Source: an uncultured Maribacter sp. (lineage in GTDB: Bacteria > Bacteroidota > Bacteroidia > Flavobacteriales > Flavobacteriaceae). From it: a stretch of DNA of 36,047 bases. Numbering within the stretch: position 1 is the stretch's first letter; the number at the start of each line of letters is the position of its first letter. Below, piece by piece: positions 25,293-32,961 of this stretch. Made by a program: the position numbers and the translations under genes. The stretch covers positions 1 to 36,047 of the forward strand of contig CALHVP010000125.1 in NCBI GenBank assembly GCA_938038975.1. Reading direction: 5' to 3'. The notes beneath the pieces are model-generated. The model was not told where the DNA came from, did not search any database, and saw nothing but the letters and a program-made list of their open reading frames with translations.

Positions 25293-26180
25293 ATGGATAA
25301 CATGACGGCTTGGTTTAAAAGAAAAGAAAAAGGAATACAGACTTCTACTGAAGAGAAAAAAGACACCCCAAAAGGGCTCTGGTATAAATCTCCTACAGGT
25401 AAAATTGTAGAATCTGATGATCTTGCTAAAAACTTCTATGTAAGTCCAGAAGATGACTATCATGTTCGTATTGGAAGTAAGGAATATTTTGAAATTCTTT
25501 TTGACGACAATAAGTTTACAGAATTAGATGCAAAGCTTTCCTCGAAAGACCCATTAAAATTTGAAGACACCAAGAAATATGGAGATAGACTTGTAGCTGC
25601 ACAAAAGAAAACTGGATTAAAAGATGCTGTTAGAACAGGATTTGGTAAGTCTTTAGGAAAACCTCTAGTTATCTGCTGTATGGATTTTAGTTTCATCGGT
25701 GGTTCAATGGGAAGTGTGGTTGGAGAAAAAATAGCAAGAGGTATAGACCATGCTATTAAAAAGAAAGTTCCATTTGTAATGATTTCAAAATCCGGTGGAG
25801 CCCGTATGATGGAAGCTGCACTATCTTTAATGCAATTAGCTAAAACCTCTGTTAAACTAGCACAGTTAGCAGAAGCTGGTTTACCATATGTATCACTTTG
25901 CACAGACCCAACAACAGGCGGCACAACAGCTTCTTATGCTATGTTAGGCGATATTAATATCGCAGAACCAGGAGCTTTAATTGGCTTCGCAGGACCACGT
26001 ATTGTAAAGGATACAACTGGAAAAGATTTGCCTGAAGGGTTTCAATCTTCAGAATTTTTACTAGAACATGGTTTCTTAGATTTCATTACACATCGTAGAG
26101 AATTAAAGAAAAAAATAAATCTTTATATTGATTTAATACAGAATATTCCTGTTCGTAAAGAAGAAGTTAAATCAGCTTAA
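25293..26180 (+). CDS. accD: Acetyl-CoA carboxylase carboxyltransferase beta subunit, without zinc-ribbon cysteines
   Basis: Beta half of the carboxyltransferase that moves the carboxyl group from biotin to acetyl-CoA in fatty-acid synthesis; AccA and AccBC are elsewhere. The crotonase-like core is intact: [52 protein letters not shown], and [11 protein letters not shown]. The N-terminal zinc ribbon of E. coli AccD has four Cys; here the aligned region ([15 protein letters not shown] to [12 protein letters not shown], about residues 29-63) has none. The start may instead be the ATG at 25302 ([12 protein letters not shown]), which matches family N-termini better. Length is 295 or 292 aa. Confidence 0.95.
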   Translation: MDNMTAWFKRKEKGIQTSTEEKKDTPKGLWYKSPTGKIVESDDLAKNFYVSPEDDYHVRIGSKEYFEILFDDNKFTELDAKLSSKDPLKFEDTKKYGDRLVAAQKKTGLKDAVRTGFGKSLGKPLVICCMDFSFIGGSMGSVVGEKIARGIDHAIKKKVPFVMISKSGGARMMEAALSLMQLAKTSVKLAQLAEAGLPYVSLCTDPTTGGTTASYAMLGDINIAEPGALIGFAGPRIVKDTTGKDLPEGFQSSEFLLEHGFLDFITHRRELKKKINLYIDLIQNIPVRKEEVKSA

Positions 26181-26223
26181 AAAAAATAGAAGCAAATTGT
26201 TATCTAATTTAGCAACAAAATAG

Positions 26224-26231
26224 TACCTTTG
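26224..26231 (+). promoter_or_regulatory. Bacteroidota promoter ahead of rpsO (TACCTTTG)
   Basis: TACCTTTG followed by GC is a close match to TAnnTTTG. A TTG at 26197-26199, 24 bp upstream, may be the -33 element. The predicted start near 26237 gives a leader of about 50 bases. Confidence 0.6.
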
Positions 26232-26285
26232 CAGCCTGTTTGAGAATCAATCAGATACATAAAAATCATTAATACTAATATTAGC

Positions 26286-26555
26286 ATGTATTTAACGAAA
26301 GAAGTAAAAGCCGAAATTTTTAAGAAACACGGCGGAAAAGTGGAGAACACAGGTTCTACTGAAGGACAAATTGCATTGTTTACACACCGTATCAATCATT
26401 TGACTGGTCACTTGAAGAAAAATCACAAAGATTATAACACTGAACGTTCATTGGTTAAACTGGTGGGTAAAAGAAGAAGTCTTTTAGATTATATGATAAA
26501 GAACGATGTTGTTAAATATCGTGAGCTTATCAAGGAATTAAATATTAGAAAGTAA
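26286..26555 (+). CDS. rpsO: 30S ribosomal protein S15
   Basis: The 89-aa length and the motifs NTGSTEGQIALFTHRINHLTGHL (cited as GSTEGQIALFT), HKKDY-like NHKDYNTERSLVKLVGKRR (cited as LVKLVGKRR) and LLDYMIKND are those of S15, which binds 16S rRNA helices 20-22 early in 30S assembly. It precedes pnp, the same neighbour as in enterobacteria, but a strong terminator lies between them. Confidence 0.98.
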   Translation: MYLTKEVKAEIFKKHGGKVENTGSTEGQIALFTHRINHLTGHLKKNHKDYNTERSLVKLVGKRRSLLDYMIKNDVVKYRELIKELNIRK

Positions 26556-26561
26556 TATTTT

Positions 26562-26590
26562 AAGAGGGAAGCTTTGCTTCCCTCTTTTTT
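26562..26590 (+). terminator. rpsO terminator
   Basis: GAGGGAAGC-TTT-GCTTCCCTC, a perfect 9-bp stem with TTT loop, followed by TTTTTT, beginning 7 bp after the rpsO stop. Confidence 0.92.
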
Positions 26591-26641
26591 ATTTTGCTAA
26601 ACCTAGTTTAGTATACAAAATTTCAAAGTCCTGAAATCATA

Positions 26642-26789
26642 TCCTTAAGATGTATCTAAAGGAAAGGCAAAATTAAAAGCTGCACACAGTTTTTCATTGG
26701 TCAAGTGCTAAAAGCACATACAACAACACAACCTTTCGGCTTCAACAACCGAATGACCATTGTTTAACAAAACCCAATAGGTATTGGGT
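26642..26789 (+). promoter_or_regulatory. Candidate structured leader of pnp
   Basis: Four stem elements can be drawn by eye in the 212 bp before pnp. Hairpin A (26642-26663): TCCTT/AAGGA plus AGA/TCT. A three-way junction (26698-26759): outer stem TGGTCA/TGACCA enclosing GTGCT-AAA-AGCAC (26705-26717) and TTCGG/CCGAA (26735-26753). Hairpin D (26772-26789): ACCCAAT-AGGT-ATTGGGT, ending 13 bases before the ATG. In enterobacteria pnp is autoregulated through a stem-loop in its leader; an analogous element here is inference. No folding energy was computed and no promoter was identified. Confidence 0.45.
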
Positions 26790-26802
26790 AAAAATCAATT
26801 TT

Positions 26803-29019
26803 ATGATTCCAAAAGTATTTAGAGAGGTCATAGACCTTGGGGACGGTAGGGAAATTTCTATCGAAACTGGAAAATTAGCAAAACAGGCACACGGCTCTGT
26901 TGTTGTTCAATCTGGAAAATGTATGCTATTGTGTACTGTAGTTTCCAATTATGAGCAAAAAGATCTTGGCTTTTTACCATTAACAGTAGATTACAGAGAA
27001 AAATTTGCTGCTGCAGGACGTTACCCAGGTGGTTTCTTTAAAAGAGAAGCAAGACCTAGTGACGGCGAAGTATTAACAATGCGTTTAGTGGATCGTGTTT
27101 TACGCCCATTATTCCCTAAAGATTATACGGCAGAAACTCAAGTGATGATACAGCTAATGTCTCATGATGATGACGTTATGCCAGACGCAATGGCAGGATT
27201 AGCAGCTTCTGCGGCGATTCAATTATCAGATTTCCCATTTGAATGTGCTATCTCAGAAGCTAGAGTTGGTCGTGTAAACGGTGAATTTGTAATCAATCCA
27301 ACACGCGCACAATTAGCAGAATCTGATTTAGATATGATGATTGGAGCTTCTGCCGATTCAGTAATGATGGTAGAAGGTGAAATGGATGAGATTTCTGAAG
27401 AAGAAATGGCAGATGCTATTAAATTTGCTCATGAAGCTATTAAGATTCAATGTGCTGCTCAATTACGTTTAGCTGAAGCTTTCGGAAAGAAAGAAGTTCG
27501 TGAATATGAAGGAGAAAGAGAAGAAGAAGATTTAGCCAAGAAAATTCATGACATGGCTTACGATAAAGTGTATGCTATTGCAAAAGCTGGTTCTGCTAAA
27601 CATGAAAGAAGTGCTGCATTCAAAGAAATAAAAGAAGATATTAAAGCATCATTTTCTGAAGAAGAAATGGAAGATTACGGTGGTCTAATTTCTGATTATT
27701 ACCGTAAAGCTGAAAAAGCAGCTATTAGAGATTTAACCTTAAATGAAGGTTTGCGTTTAGATGGTCGTCAAACTGACGAGATTAGACCAATTTGGTGTGA
27801 AATAGATTACTTACCATCTACACATGGTTCTTCTATATTTACGCGTGGAGAAACTCAAGCATTAGCTACGGTAACTCTAGGTACTTCAAGAGATGCTAAC
27901 AAAATAGATATGCCATCTTACGAAGGCGAAGAAAATTTCTATTTGCATTATAACTTCCCTCCTTTTTGTACAGGTGAGGCTAGACCAATCCGTGGAACAT
28001 CTCGTAGAGAAGTTGGACATGGTAATTTAGCACAACGTGGTTTAAAAGGAATGATTCCTGATGACTGTCCTTACACAGTACGTGTAGTATCTGAAGTATT
28101 AGAATCTAACGGTTCTTCTTCTATGGCAACTGTATGTGCAGGAACTATGGCTTTAATGGATGCTGGTGTTCAAATGAAAAAACCAGTTTCTGGTATTGCA
28201 ATGGGATTAATTTCTGATGCAGCTTCTGGAAAGTATGCGGTTTTATCAGATATTTTAGGTGATGAAGACCACTTAGGAGATATGGATTTTAAAGTAACTG
28301 GTACTGCAGATGGTATCACAGCTTGCCAAATGGATATTAAAGTAAAAGGACTGTCTTACGAGATTTTAGTAAATGCACTGCAACAAGCGCGTGCCGGTCG
28401 TTTACACATTCTTGAAAAATTAACGGATACTATTGCTAGCCCTGCAGCGGATGTGAAACCGCATTCACCTAAAATGGTAACGCGTACTATCCCTAATGAA
28501 TTCATTGGTGCTCTTATTGGACCTGGCGGAAAAGTGATTCAAGAACTTCAAAAAGAAACTGGAACTACGATTGTTATCAACGAAGATCCTGTTACAGAAG
28601 AAGGTATTGTTGAAATATTAGGTACTGACCAAAATGGTATCGATGCTGTCTTAACAAAAATTGATTCTTTGATGTTTAAGCCTCAAATGAATGAATCTTA
28701 TAAAGTTAAGGTAATAAAGATGTTAGATTTTGGAGCAGTTGTAGAATATCTTGATGCTCCAGGCAACGAGACTTTATTACACGTATCTGAATTAGCTTGG
28801 GAGCGTACTGAAAATGTTACCGATGTAGTTAACATGGGTGACGAATTCGAGGTGAAGTATTTAGGTACAGACCCAAGAACGCGTAAAGAGAAAGTTTCTC
28901 GTAAAGCGCTTTTACCAAAACCAGAAGGCTTTGTTGAAAGACCTCCTCGTAGCAACGATCGTGATCGTGGCCGTGGAAGAGACGACAGAAACAGAGATCG
29001 TAAACCTAGAAGAGATTAA
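26803..29019 (+). CDS. pnp: Polyribonucleotide nucleotidyltransferase (PNPase)
   Basis: 3'-to-5' phosphorolytic exoribonuclease of RNA decay. The 738-aa protein shows two RNase PH domains joined by an all-alpha linker: domain 1 with [15 protein letters not shown] and [12 protein letters not shown]; domain 2 with [20 protein letters not shown] and the metal-binding aspartates in [18 protein letters not shown]. Then come a KH domain (about 560-620, [16 protein letters not shown]) and an S1 domain (about 632-700, DFGAVVEYL...LLHVSELAW). The final 25 residues are rich in Arg and Asp ([10 protein letters not shown]), an RG-type low-complexity tail that may bind RNA. Probably transcribed separately from rpsO. 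Confidence 0.98.
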   Translation: MIPKVFREVIDLGDGREISIETGKLAKQAHGSVVVQSGKCMLLCTVVSNYEQKDLGFLPLTVDYREKFAAAGRYPGGFFKREARPSDGEVLTMRLVDRVLRPLFPKDYTAETQVMIQLMSHDDDVMPDAMAGLAASAAIQLSDFPFECAISEARVGRVNGEFVINPTRAQLAESDLDMMIGASADSVMMVEGEMDEISEEEMADAIKFAHEAIKIQCAAQLRLAEAFGKKEVREYEGEREEEDLAKKIHDMAYDKVYAIAKAGSAKHERSAAFKEIKEDIKASFSEEEMEDYGGLISDYYRKAEKAAIRDLTLNEGLRLDGRQTDEIRPIWCEIDYLPSTHGSSIFTRGETQALATVTLGTSRDANKIDMPSYEGEENFYLHYNFPPFCTGEARPIRGTSRREVGHGNLAQRGLKGMIPDDCPYTVRVVSEVLESNGSSSMATVCAGTMALMDAGVQMKKPVSGIAMGLISDAASGKYAVLSDILGDEDHLGDMDFKVTGTADGITACQMDIKVKGLSYEILVNALQQARAGRLHILEKLTDTIASPAADVKPHSPKMVTRTIPNEFIGALIGPGGKVIQELQKETGTTIVINEDPVTEEGIVEILGTDQNGIDAVLTKIDSLMFKPQMNESYKVKVIKMLDFGAVVEYLDAPGNETLLHVSELAWERTENVTDVVNMGDEFEVKYLGTDPRTRKEKVSRKALLPKPEGFVERPPRSNDRDRGRGRDDRNRDRKPRRD

Positions 29020-29040
29020 GTTCTTTATAACGTAAGATTT

Positions 29041-29073
29041 AAAGCCTCAACTTAAGTGTTGGGGCTTTTTTTT
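29041..29073 (+). terminator. pnp terminator
   Basis: AAAGCC-x-CAAC pairs with GTTG-x-GGCTTT around a TTAAGT loop, followed by a run of eight Ts. It sits directly next to the 3' end of the convergent minus-strand gene. Confidence 0.88.
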
Positions 29074-29076
29074 AAC

Positions 29077-30978
29077 TCAATTACAAATATCACAATAACT
29101 ATCTCTTAAGTAAATATCTTCAAGAAGCTGAAAAGTAACTCCATTCTTTTCAATAGCATTAAATAGTGAACAATAACGCAGCTTATTCATTGTACTGGCA
29201 TTTAACATAACCGTTCTATAATCGTCAGTTTTTGTTAAATCCTTATTAATCAATGTTAGATTTAAATAGTAAAATAACAAATCCTCATCAACATTAACGC
29301 TACGTACTTTATGCTTTAAAAGTTGTGAAGCCCATTCAATCTTTGAATAGTAAGCTAAAAATTGAGCCAGACTAAAATAGTCAACATCCGAAAGGGCTAA
29401 ATCATCGTAAGTATCATATATAAATTCTACAGACTCATCCTTACTATTGTAGTCCTTTTTTTCCATATCACGTTCACTTTTGACGATATGAAAATTAATT
29501 CGCATTCTTTCTATTAAGTTTTCTTCTACTCCAAAATTTTTTAAGTTATTTATTTCTGTTATAAAATCCGCTTCATTTATCTCAGTCAATTTAAATCGCC
29601 ACATCTTAAATTTAATAGCAACAAGATTATAATTAACCCTTTTATTATTAGGGTCCAGCTTTTTAATCTGTTCTAGTTCGTCCTTAGATATTAAAATACG
29701 TCTTTCATCCAATTGGTACCTAAAGGCACTTCTATTATTTAAAAATCGCACATAGTTCAACTGCGCTGGTATTTGAAGCTTATCTAAAATATCAGGTGAA
29801 ACCTCAAAATATTTTAAACGATTGTATAGCGTATTTTGAATACGTGACGCTTCCAATAAATCATTGGTTTTAATAGATGTATTAAAAGCTTCAATTAAAC
29901 CTTCTTCATTTATGGACTCATAATAATCCTTACGCGTAAGCTCCAACTTTATTACAGCTTTTCTGTGGTTTTTTAAAATAGGTTCTATTTTTTGAGCCAG
30001 TGAAGAAGCGACTTTATTTTTTATTTCCATCTTGCTTATATCTTTAAGCACAGCAAACTCCGTTCCCTTAATATCATTAAAAAATTCTACCCAATTCTCG
30101 GCGGTTGTAACAATATTTTCAATAGTAGGTTTCTGATAAGTTTGTAATGCTTGTACTATACTGTTAGCGCGTTGATTTTGAAGTTTTAAATTACCTTCAA
30201 CACTTCCTTCGATAGATGAATATGCTTTTATGTTAATAGCTTCTATGTTAAAATCAGTAAGACTTAAAGAATCATAAAGCGATTTAATGTCAGCTGCTTC
30301 ATAGCTTGATTTATTCTTTTGAAAAGGAATTTCAAAGCGCATGATTTTATTTTTTATTTTAAAATCTTCACCATATTTTCCAATTTTTTTATTCTCTAGA
30401 CTTAAAGAATCTAAATACATTCCCATATCGAGTAAGTCCCAACTATATGCCTGTAAATTAAAAATAGTCTGATACCTACATAGCGTCTTATTGCCAAGGA
30501 AAAGAATATTATATTCTAATTCAGTATCGACTAAGTTTTCGGGCACTTTGCCAACTAAAACCCTAAAACTTCCATTTTTAATAGGCTTTAAACCTCTTTT
30601 TAATAGGGAAGCATAAACTGGCTTTATCAACACACCTCTTATTTGCACATTAGGATCAATCACAGTATCACAATCATATCTTCCCTTCTGCACAATATCG
30701 ATAGCTAAGCCATCTTCATTATTTTTAAAAAGGGTATCAAACCAGCGTTTGTCGTTCACTTTAAAATATAGGTTTGCATTCTCTCTAATGATGGAAAACT
30801 TAACTTCATTTGCCTTATGCCTAAACGCAATGTTGCACTGACTACAATTCGCTTTTTCAGAACTAAGCGGCTGATACAATTGGATACCATAGTTATCCTC
30901 TTGTGAAAAACAACTCATTATAACAAAATAACAAAGTAGTGTTACTAAAACAGAATTTTTGCTCATCATTGTGGTCAT
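29077..30978 (-). CDS. Unrecognised exported protein with OmpA-like stretch and terminal CxxC pairs
   Basis: Not recognised. The 633-aa product (or from M5: MSKNSVLV) starts with a signal peptide; both a type I cut (FSQ-E) and a lipobox-like IMSC with Cys23 are conceivable. At about residues 245-280 IKAYSSIEGSVEGN and LQNQRANSIVQAL resemble the core of the OmpA C-terminal domain (N-x-x-L...RA), though the usual peptidoglycan-contacting Asp is Ser here. The remainder (about 350-610) appears alpha-helical and TPR-like but without clear repeats. Two CxxC pairs mark the ends of the mature chain: NCSQC at 45-48 and YCDIC at 629-632. No barrel is evident. Convergent with pnp, divergent from rpoD. 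A structural envelope role is a guess. Confidence 0.7.
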   Translation of the reverse strand: MTTMMSKNSVLVTLLCYFVIMSCFSQEDNYGIQLYQPLSSEKANCSQCNIAFRHKANEVKFSIIRENANLYFKVNDKRWFDTLFKNNEDGLAIDIVQKGRYDCDTVIDPNVQIRGVLIKPVYASLLKRGLKPIKNGSFRVLVGKVPENLVDTELEYNILFLGNKTLCRYQTIFNLQAYSWDLLDMGMYLDSLSLENKKIGKYGEDFKIKNKIMRFEIPFQKNKSSYEAADIKSLYDSLSLTDFNIEAINIKAYSSIEGSVEGNLKLQNQRANSIVQALQTYQKPTIENIVTTAENWVEFFNDIKGTEFAVLKDISKMEIKNKVASSLAQKIEPILKNHRKAVIKLELTRKDYYESINEEGLIEAFNTSIKTNDLLEASRIQNTLYNRLKYFEVSPDILDKLQIPAQLNYVRFLNNRSAFRYQLDERRILISKDELEQIKKLDPNNKRVNYNLVAIKFKMWRFKLTEINEADFITEINNLKNFGVEENLIERMRINFHIVKSERDMEKKDYNSKDESVEFIYDTYDDLALSDVDYFSLAQFLAYYSKIEWASQLLKHKVRSVNVDEDLLFYYLNLTLINKDLTKTDDYRTVMLNASTMNKLRYCSLFNAIEKNGVTFQLLEDIYLRDSYCDICN

Positions 30979-31183
30979 GTTAAATTATAAATGAACTAAA
31001 TATATAATTTAGGCTAAAGCAATAAAAATCTTTAGCATAGTTTTATTCATTAATTTCTATAACCAAGGGTGATTTTGTGTCGTTCATCGTTAAAATCATC
31101 TTTTTTTTACCTAATTGTAACATTCCACACTTTTTTACGTATAAGTATATGCAGTCTATGCAAATTGAACTTAATTTACTTTA

Positions 31184-32047
31184 ATGAGACAGCTTAAGAT
31201 TACAAAACAGGTTACCAATAGGGAAACCGCATCTTTGGACAAGTACTTACAAGAAATTGGAAAAGTGGACTTGATTACTGCAGATGAAGAAGTAGAATTG
31301 GCACAACGTATCAAGGCAGGCGACCAGATCGCTCTTGAAAAACTAACAAAAGCCAATCTCAGATTCGTAGTATCAGTTGCCAAGCAGTACCAAAACCAAG
31401 GCCTTACATTACCGGATTTAATCAACGAGGGGAACCTTGGTCTGATTAAAGCTGCACAGCGTTTTGACGAAACGCGGGGATTTAAATTTATTTCCTACGC
31501 CGTATGGTGGATCCGTCAATCTATATTACAAGCTTTGGCAGAGCAATCTCGTATTGTTCGTTTGCCATTGAACAAAATTGGATCAATTAACAAAATCAAT
31601 AAAACATTCGCATTTCTTGAGCAAGCTCACGAAAGAATGCCTTCTCCTGAGGAAATTGCAAAGGAGTTAGATATGACTGTTGATGATGTAAAGCAATCAC
31701 TTAAAAATTCTGGAAGACACGTATCTATGGATGCGCCGTTAATTGATGGAGAAGATTCTAACCTTTATGACGTTTTACGCAGTGGGGAGTCTCCTAATCC
31801 AGATAGAGAATTATTAAATGAGTCTTTAAGAACAGAAATAGAACGTGCTTTAGAAACCTTGACACCACGTGAGGCGGATGTTATCCGATTATACTTTGGT
31901 CTTGCAGGACAGCATTCTATGACTTTAGAAGAAATAGGAGAAACTTTTGATCTTACAAGAGAACGCGTGCGTCAAATTAAAGAGAAAGCAATCCGTAGAT
32001 TAAAACATACCTCTAGAAGCAAAATATTGAAAACATATCTCGGCTAA
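31184..32047 (+). CDS. rpoD: Primary sigma factor RpoD/SigA, short Bacteroidota type
   Basis: The housekeeping sigma factor, 287 aa, which in this phylum lacks region 1.1 and the large non-conserved insert. Region 1.2 starts [20 protein letters not shown]; region 2 includes [28 protein letters not shown] and the -10 recognition helix [14 protein letters not shown]; region 3 has [12 protein letters not shown]; region 4 has [14 protein letters not shown] and the -35/-33 helix [18 protein letters not shown]. It should recognise the TAnnTTTG elements seen in this window. A distant, one-mismatch TGATTTTG lies at 31070-31077; otherwise the 205-bp upstream gap shows no clear promoter. Confidence 0.96.
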   Translation: MRQLKITKQVTNRETASLDKYLQEIGKVDLITADEEVELAQRIKAGDQIALEKLTKANLRFVVSVAKQYQNQGLTLPDLINEGNLGLIKAAQRFDETRGFKFISYAVWWIRQSILQALAEQSRIVRLPLNKIGSINKINKTFAFLEQAHERMPSPEEIAKELDMTVDDVKQSLKNSGRHVSMDAPLIDGEDSNLYDVLRSGESPNPDRELLNESLRTEIERALETLTPREADVIRLYFGLAGQHSMTLEEIGETFDLTRERVRQIKEKAIRRLKHTSRSKILKTYLG

Positions 32048-32092
32048 AGCGAGGTGAAAATTACACGTTAAACATTCCTTAAATTGGAAGTT

Positions 32093-32108
32093 TGGCATAT
32101 AAGTTGTA
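32093..32108 (+). promoter_or_regulatory. Sigma54-like -24/-12 site downstream of rpoD
   Basis: TGGCATATAAGTTGTA matches the sigma54 consensus TGGCAYRNNNNTTGCW at every fixed position except the C of the -12 GC. GG at 32094-32095 and TG at 32105-32106 are correctly spaced. A start near 32118 would precede two hairpins. A chance match in AT-rich DNA is possible, and rpoN is not in the window. Confidence 0.3.
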
Positions 32109-32122
32109 ATTTTAACAGTAAC

Positions 32123-32149
32123 AACAGTTATCATGACTGTTCGTTTTTT
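32123..32149 (+). terminator. First terminator-like hairpin after rpoD
   Basis: AACAGT-TATCATG-ACTGTT followed by CGTTTTTT. The 6-bp stem is short but has a good T-run. Confidence 0.5.
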
Positions 32150-32161
32150 GATTGATGAATA

Positions 32162-32188
32162 AACTCCGGCTGATTACCGGAGTTTTTT
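32162..32188 (+). terminator. Second, stronger terminator after rpoD
   Basis: AACTCCGG-CTGATTA-CCGGAGTT followed by TTTT. The GC-rich stem makes this the main rpoD terminator. Confidence 0.88.
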
Positions 32189-32226
32189 AATTTAACAACT
32201 ACCGTAAATCATAACGTTTAGCTTCC

Positions 32227-32460
32227 ATGTCAACAGATTTAGAGAACCAACCAAATAACCCACTCCATGGTATCAAACTGGTTGAAATATTGGAATATCT
32301 AACTGAAAAATATTCTTGGGAAGATCTTGCGGGTCAAATAAACATCAACTGCTTTAAGAGTAATCCTACTATAAAATCTAGTCTAAAATTTCTTCGAAAA
32401 ACACCTTGGGCAAGAACCAAAGTTGAACATTTGTATCTTCAATCCATACAAAAAAAATGA
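32227..32460 (+). CDS. VF530-family (DUF2132) small DNA-binding-like protein
   Basis: The 77-aa protein follows the VF530 pattern almost throughout: [34 protein letters not shown] (cited as [17 protein letters not shown]) and [15 protein letters not shown]. The family, named from a Vibrio fischeri structure, is small, helical and similar to the SAP-like/DNA-binding fold; its physiological role is unknown. It overlaps trmL by 4 bp (ATGA), so the two are translationally coupled. Confidence 0.9.
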   Translation: MSTDLENQPNNPLHGIKLVEILEYLTEKYSWEDLAGQININCFKSNPTIKSSLKFLRKTPWARTKVEHLYLQSIQKK

Positions 32461-32912
32461 GCTTAAACATCGTACTCATTGAGCCCGAAATCCCAAATAA
32501 TACGGGAAATATTGGAAGACTTGCATTAGCTACAGGAACTCATCTCCATTTGGTTAAGCCCTTTGGATTTGAGATTAGTGACAAACGATTAAAACGAGCA
32601 GGATTAGATTATTGGCAACATCTTTCATTATTTACTTATGAAAACCAAGAGGAATTCTTTGCGTCTCACAAAGACAAAAAGATGGTATTCTTTTCATCCC
32701 ATGGTAAAAACACCCACTGGGAAATTGATTTTGAAGATGAAATGTTTCTTGTTTTTGGTAAAGAATCTGTTGGACTTCCAAAAAGTATAGTGGAGAACCC
32801 AGAATTTCTCACAGCTAAGATTCCACTTTACAGTAAAGAAATAAGAAGTTTAAATTTAGCCAATGCAGTGGCAATTACTATATATGAAGGACTTAGACAA
32901 TTAAGCAAATAA
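32457..32912 (+). CDS. trmL: tRNA (cytidine/uridine(34)-2'-O)-methyltransferase TrmL
   Basis: SPOUT-class enzyme that methylates the ribose of wobble nucleotide 34 in tRNA-Leu isoacceptors. The 151-aa single-domain length is right. Motifs: [48 protein letters not shown] (here [11 protein letters not shown]) and the knot motif [20 protein letters not shown]. The ATG lies within the end of the VF530 gene (ATGA overlap). Confidence 0.95.
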   Translation: MSLNIVLIEPEIPNNTGNIGRLALATGTHLHLVKPFGFEISDKRLKRAGLDYWQHLSLFTYENQEEFFASHKDKKMVFFSSHGKNTHWEIDFEDEMFLVFGKESVGLPKSIVENPEFLTAKIPLYSKEIRSLNLANAVAITIYEGLRQLSK

Positions 32913-32961
32913 CAAGCTGCCATTTCATTTTGTATATTTAAGTAACTTATTATCAAGCCTT

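Noticed and set aside
25460-25924. Minus-strand 154-codon frame inside accD
   Set aside because: It is fully antisense to the conserved carboxyltransferase core; protein is Ser/Pro-rich with no motif.
26204-26395. Minus-strand frame across the rpsO promoter and start
   Set aside because: It overlaps the rpsO -7 element and conserved S15 coding sequence, with no supporting signal.
26698-26759. Known riboswitch class in the pnp leader
   Set aside because: I do not recognise the conserved bases of any known riboswitch; only generic stems are visible, so no class is named.
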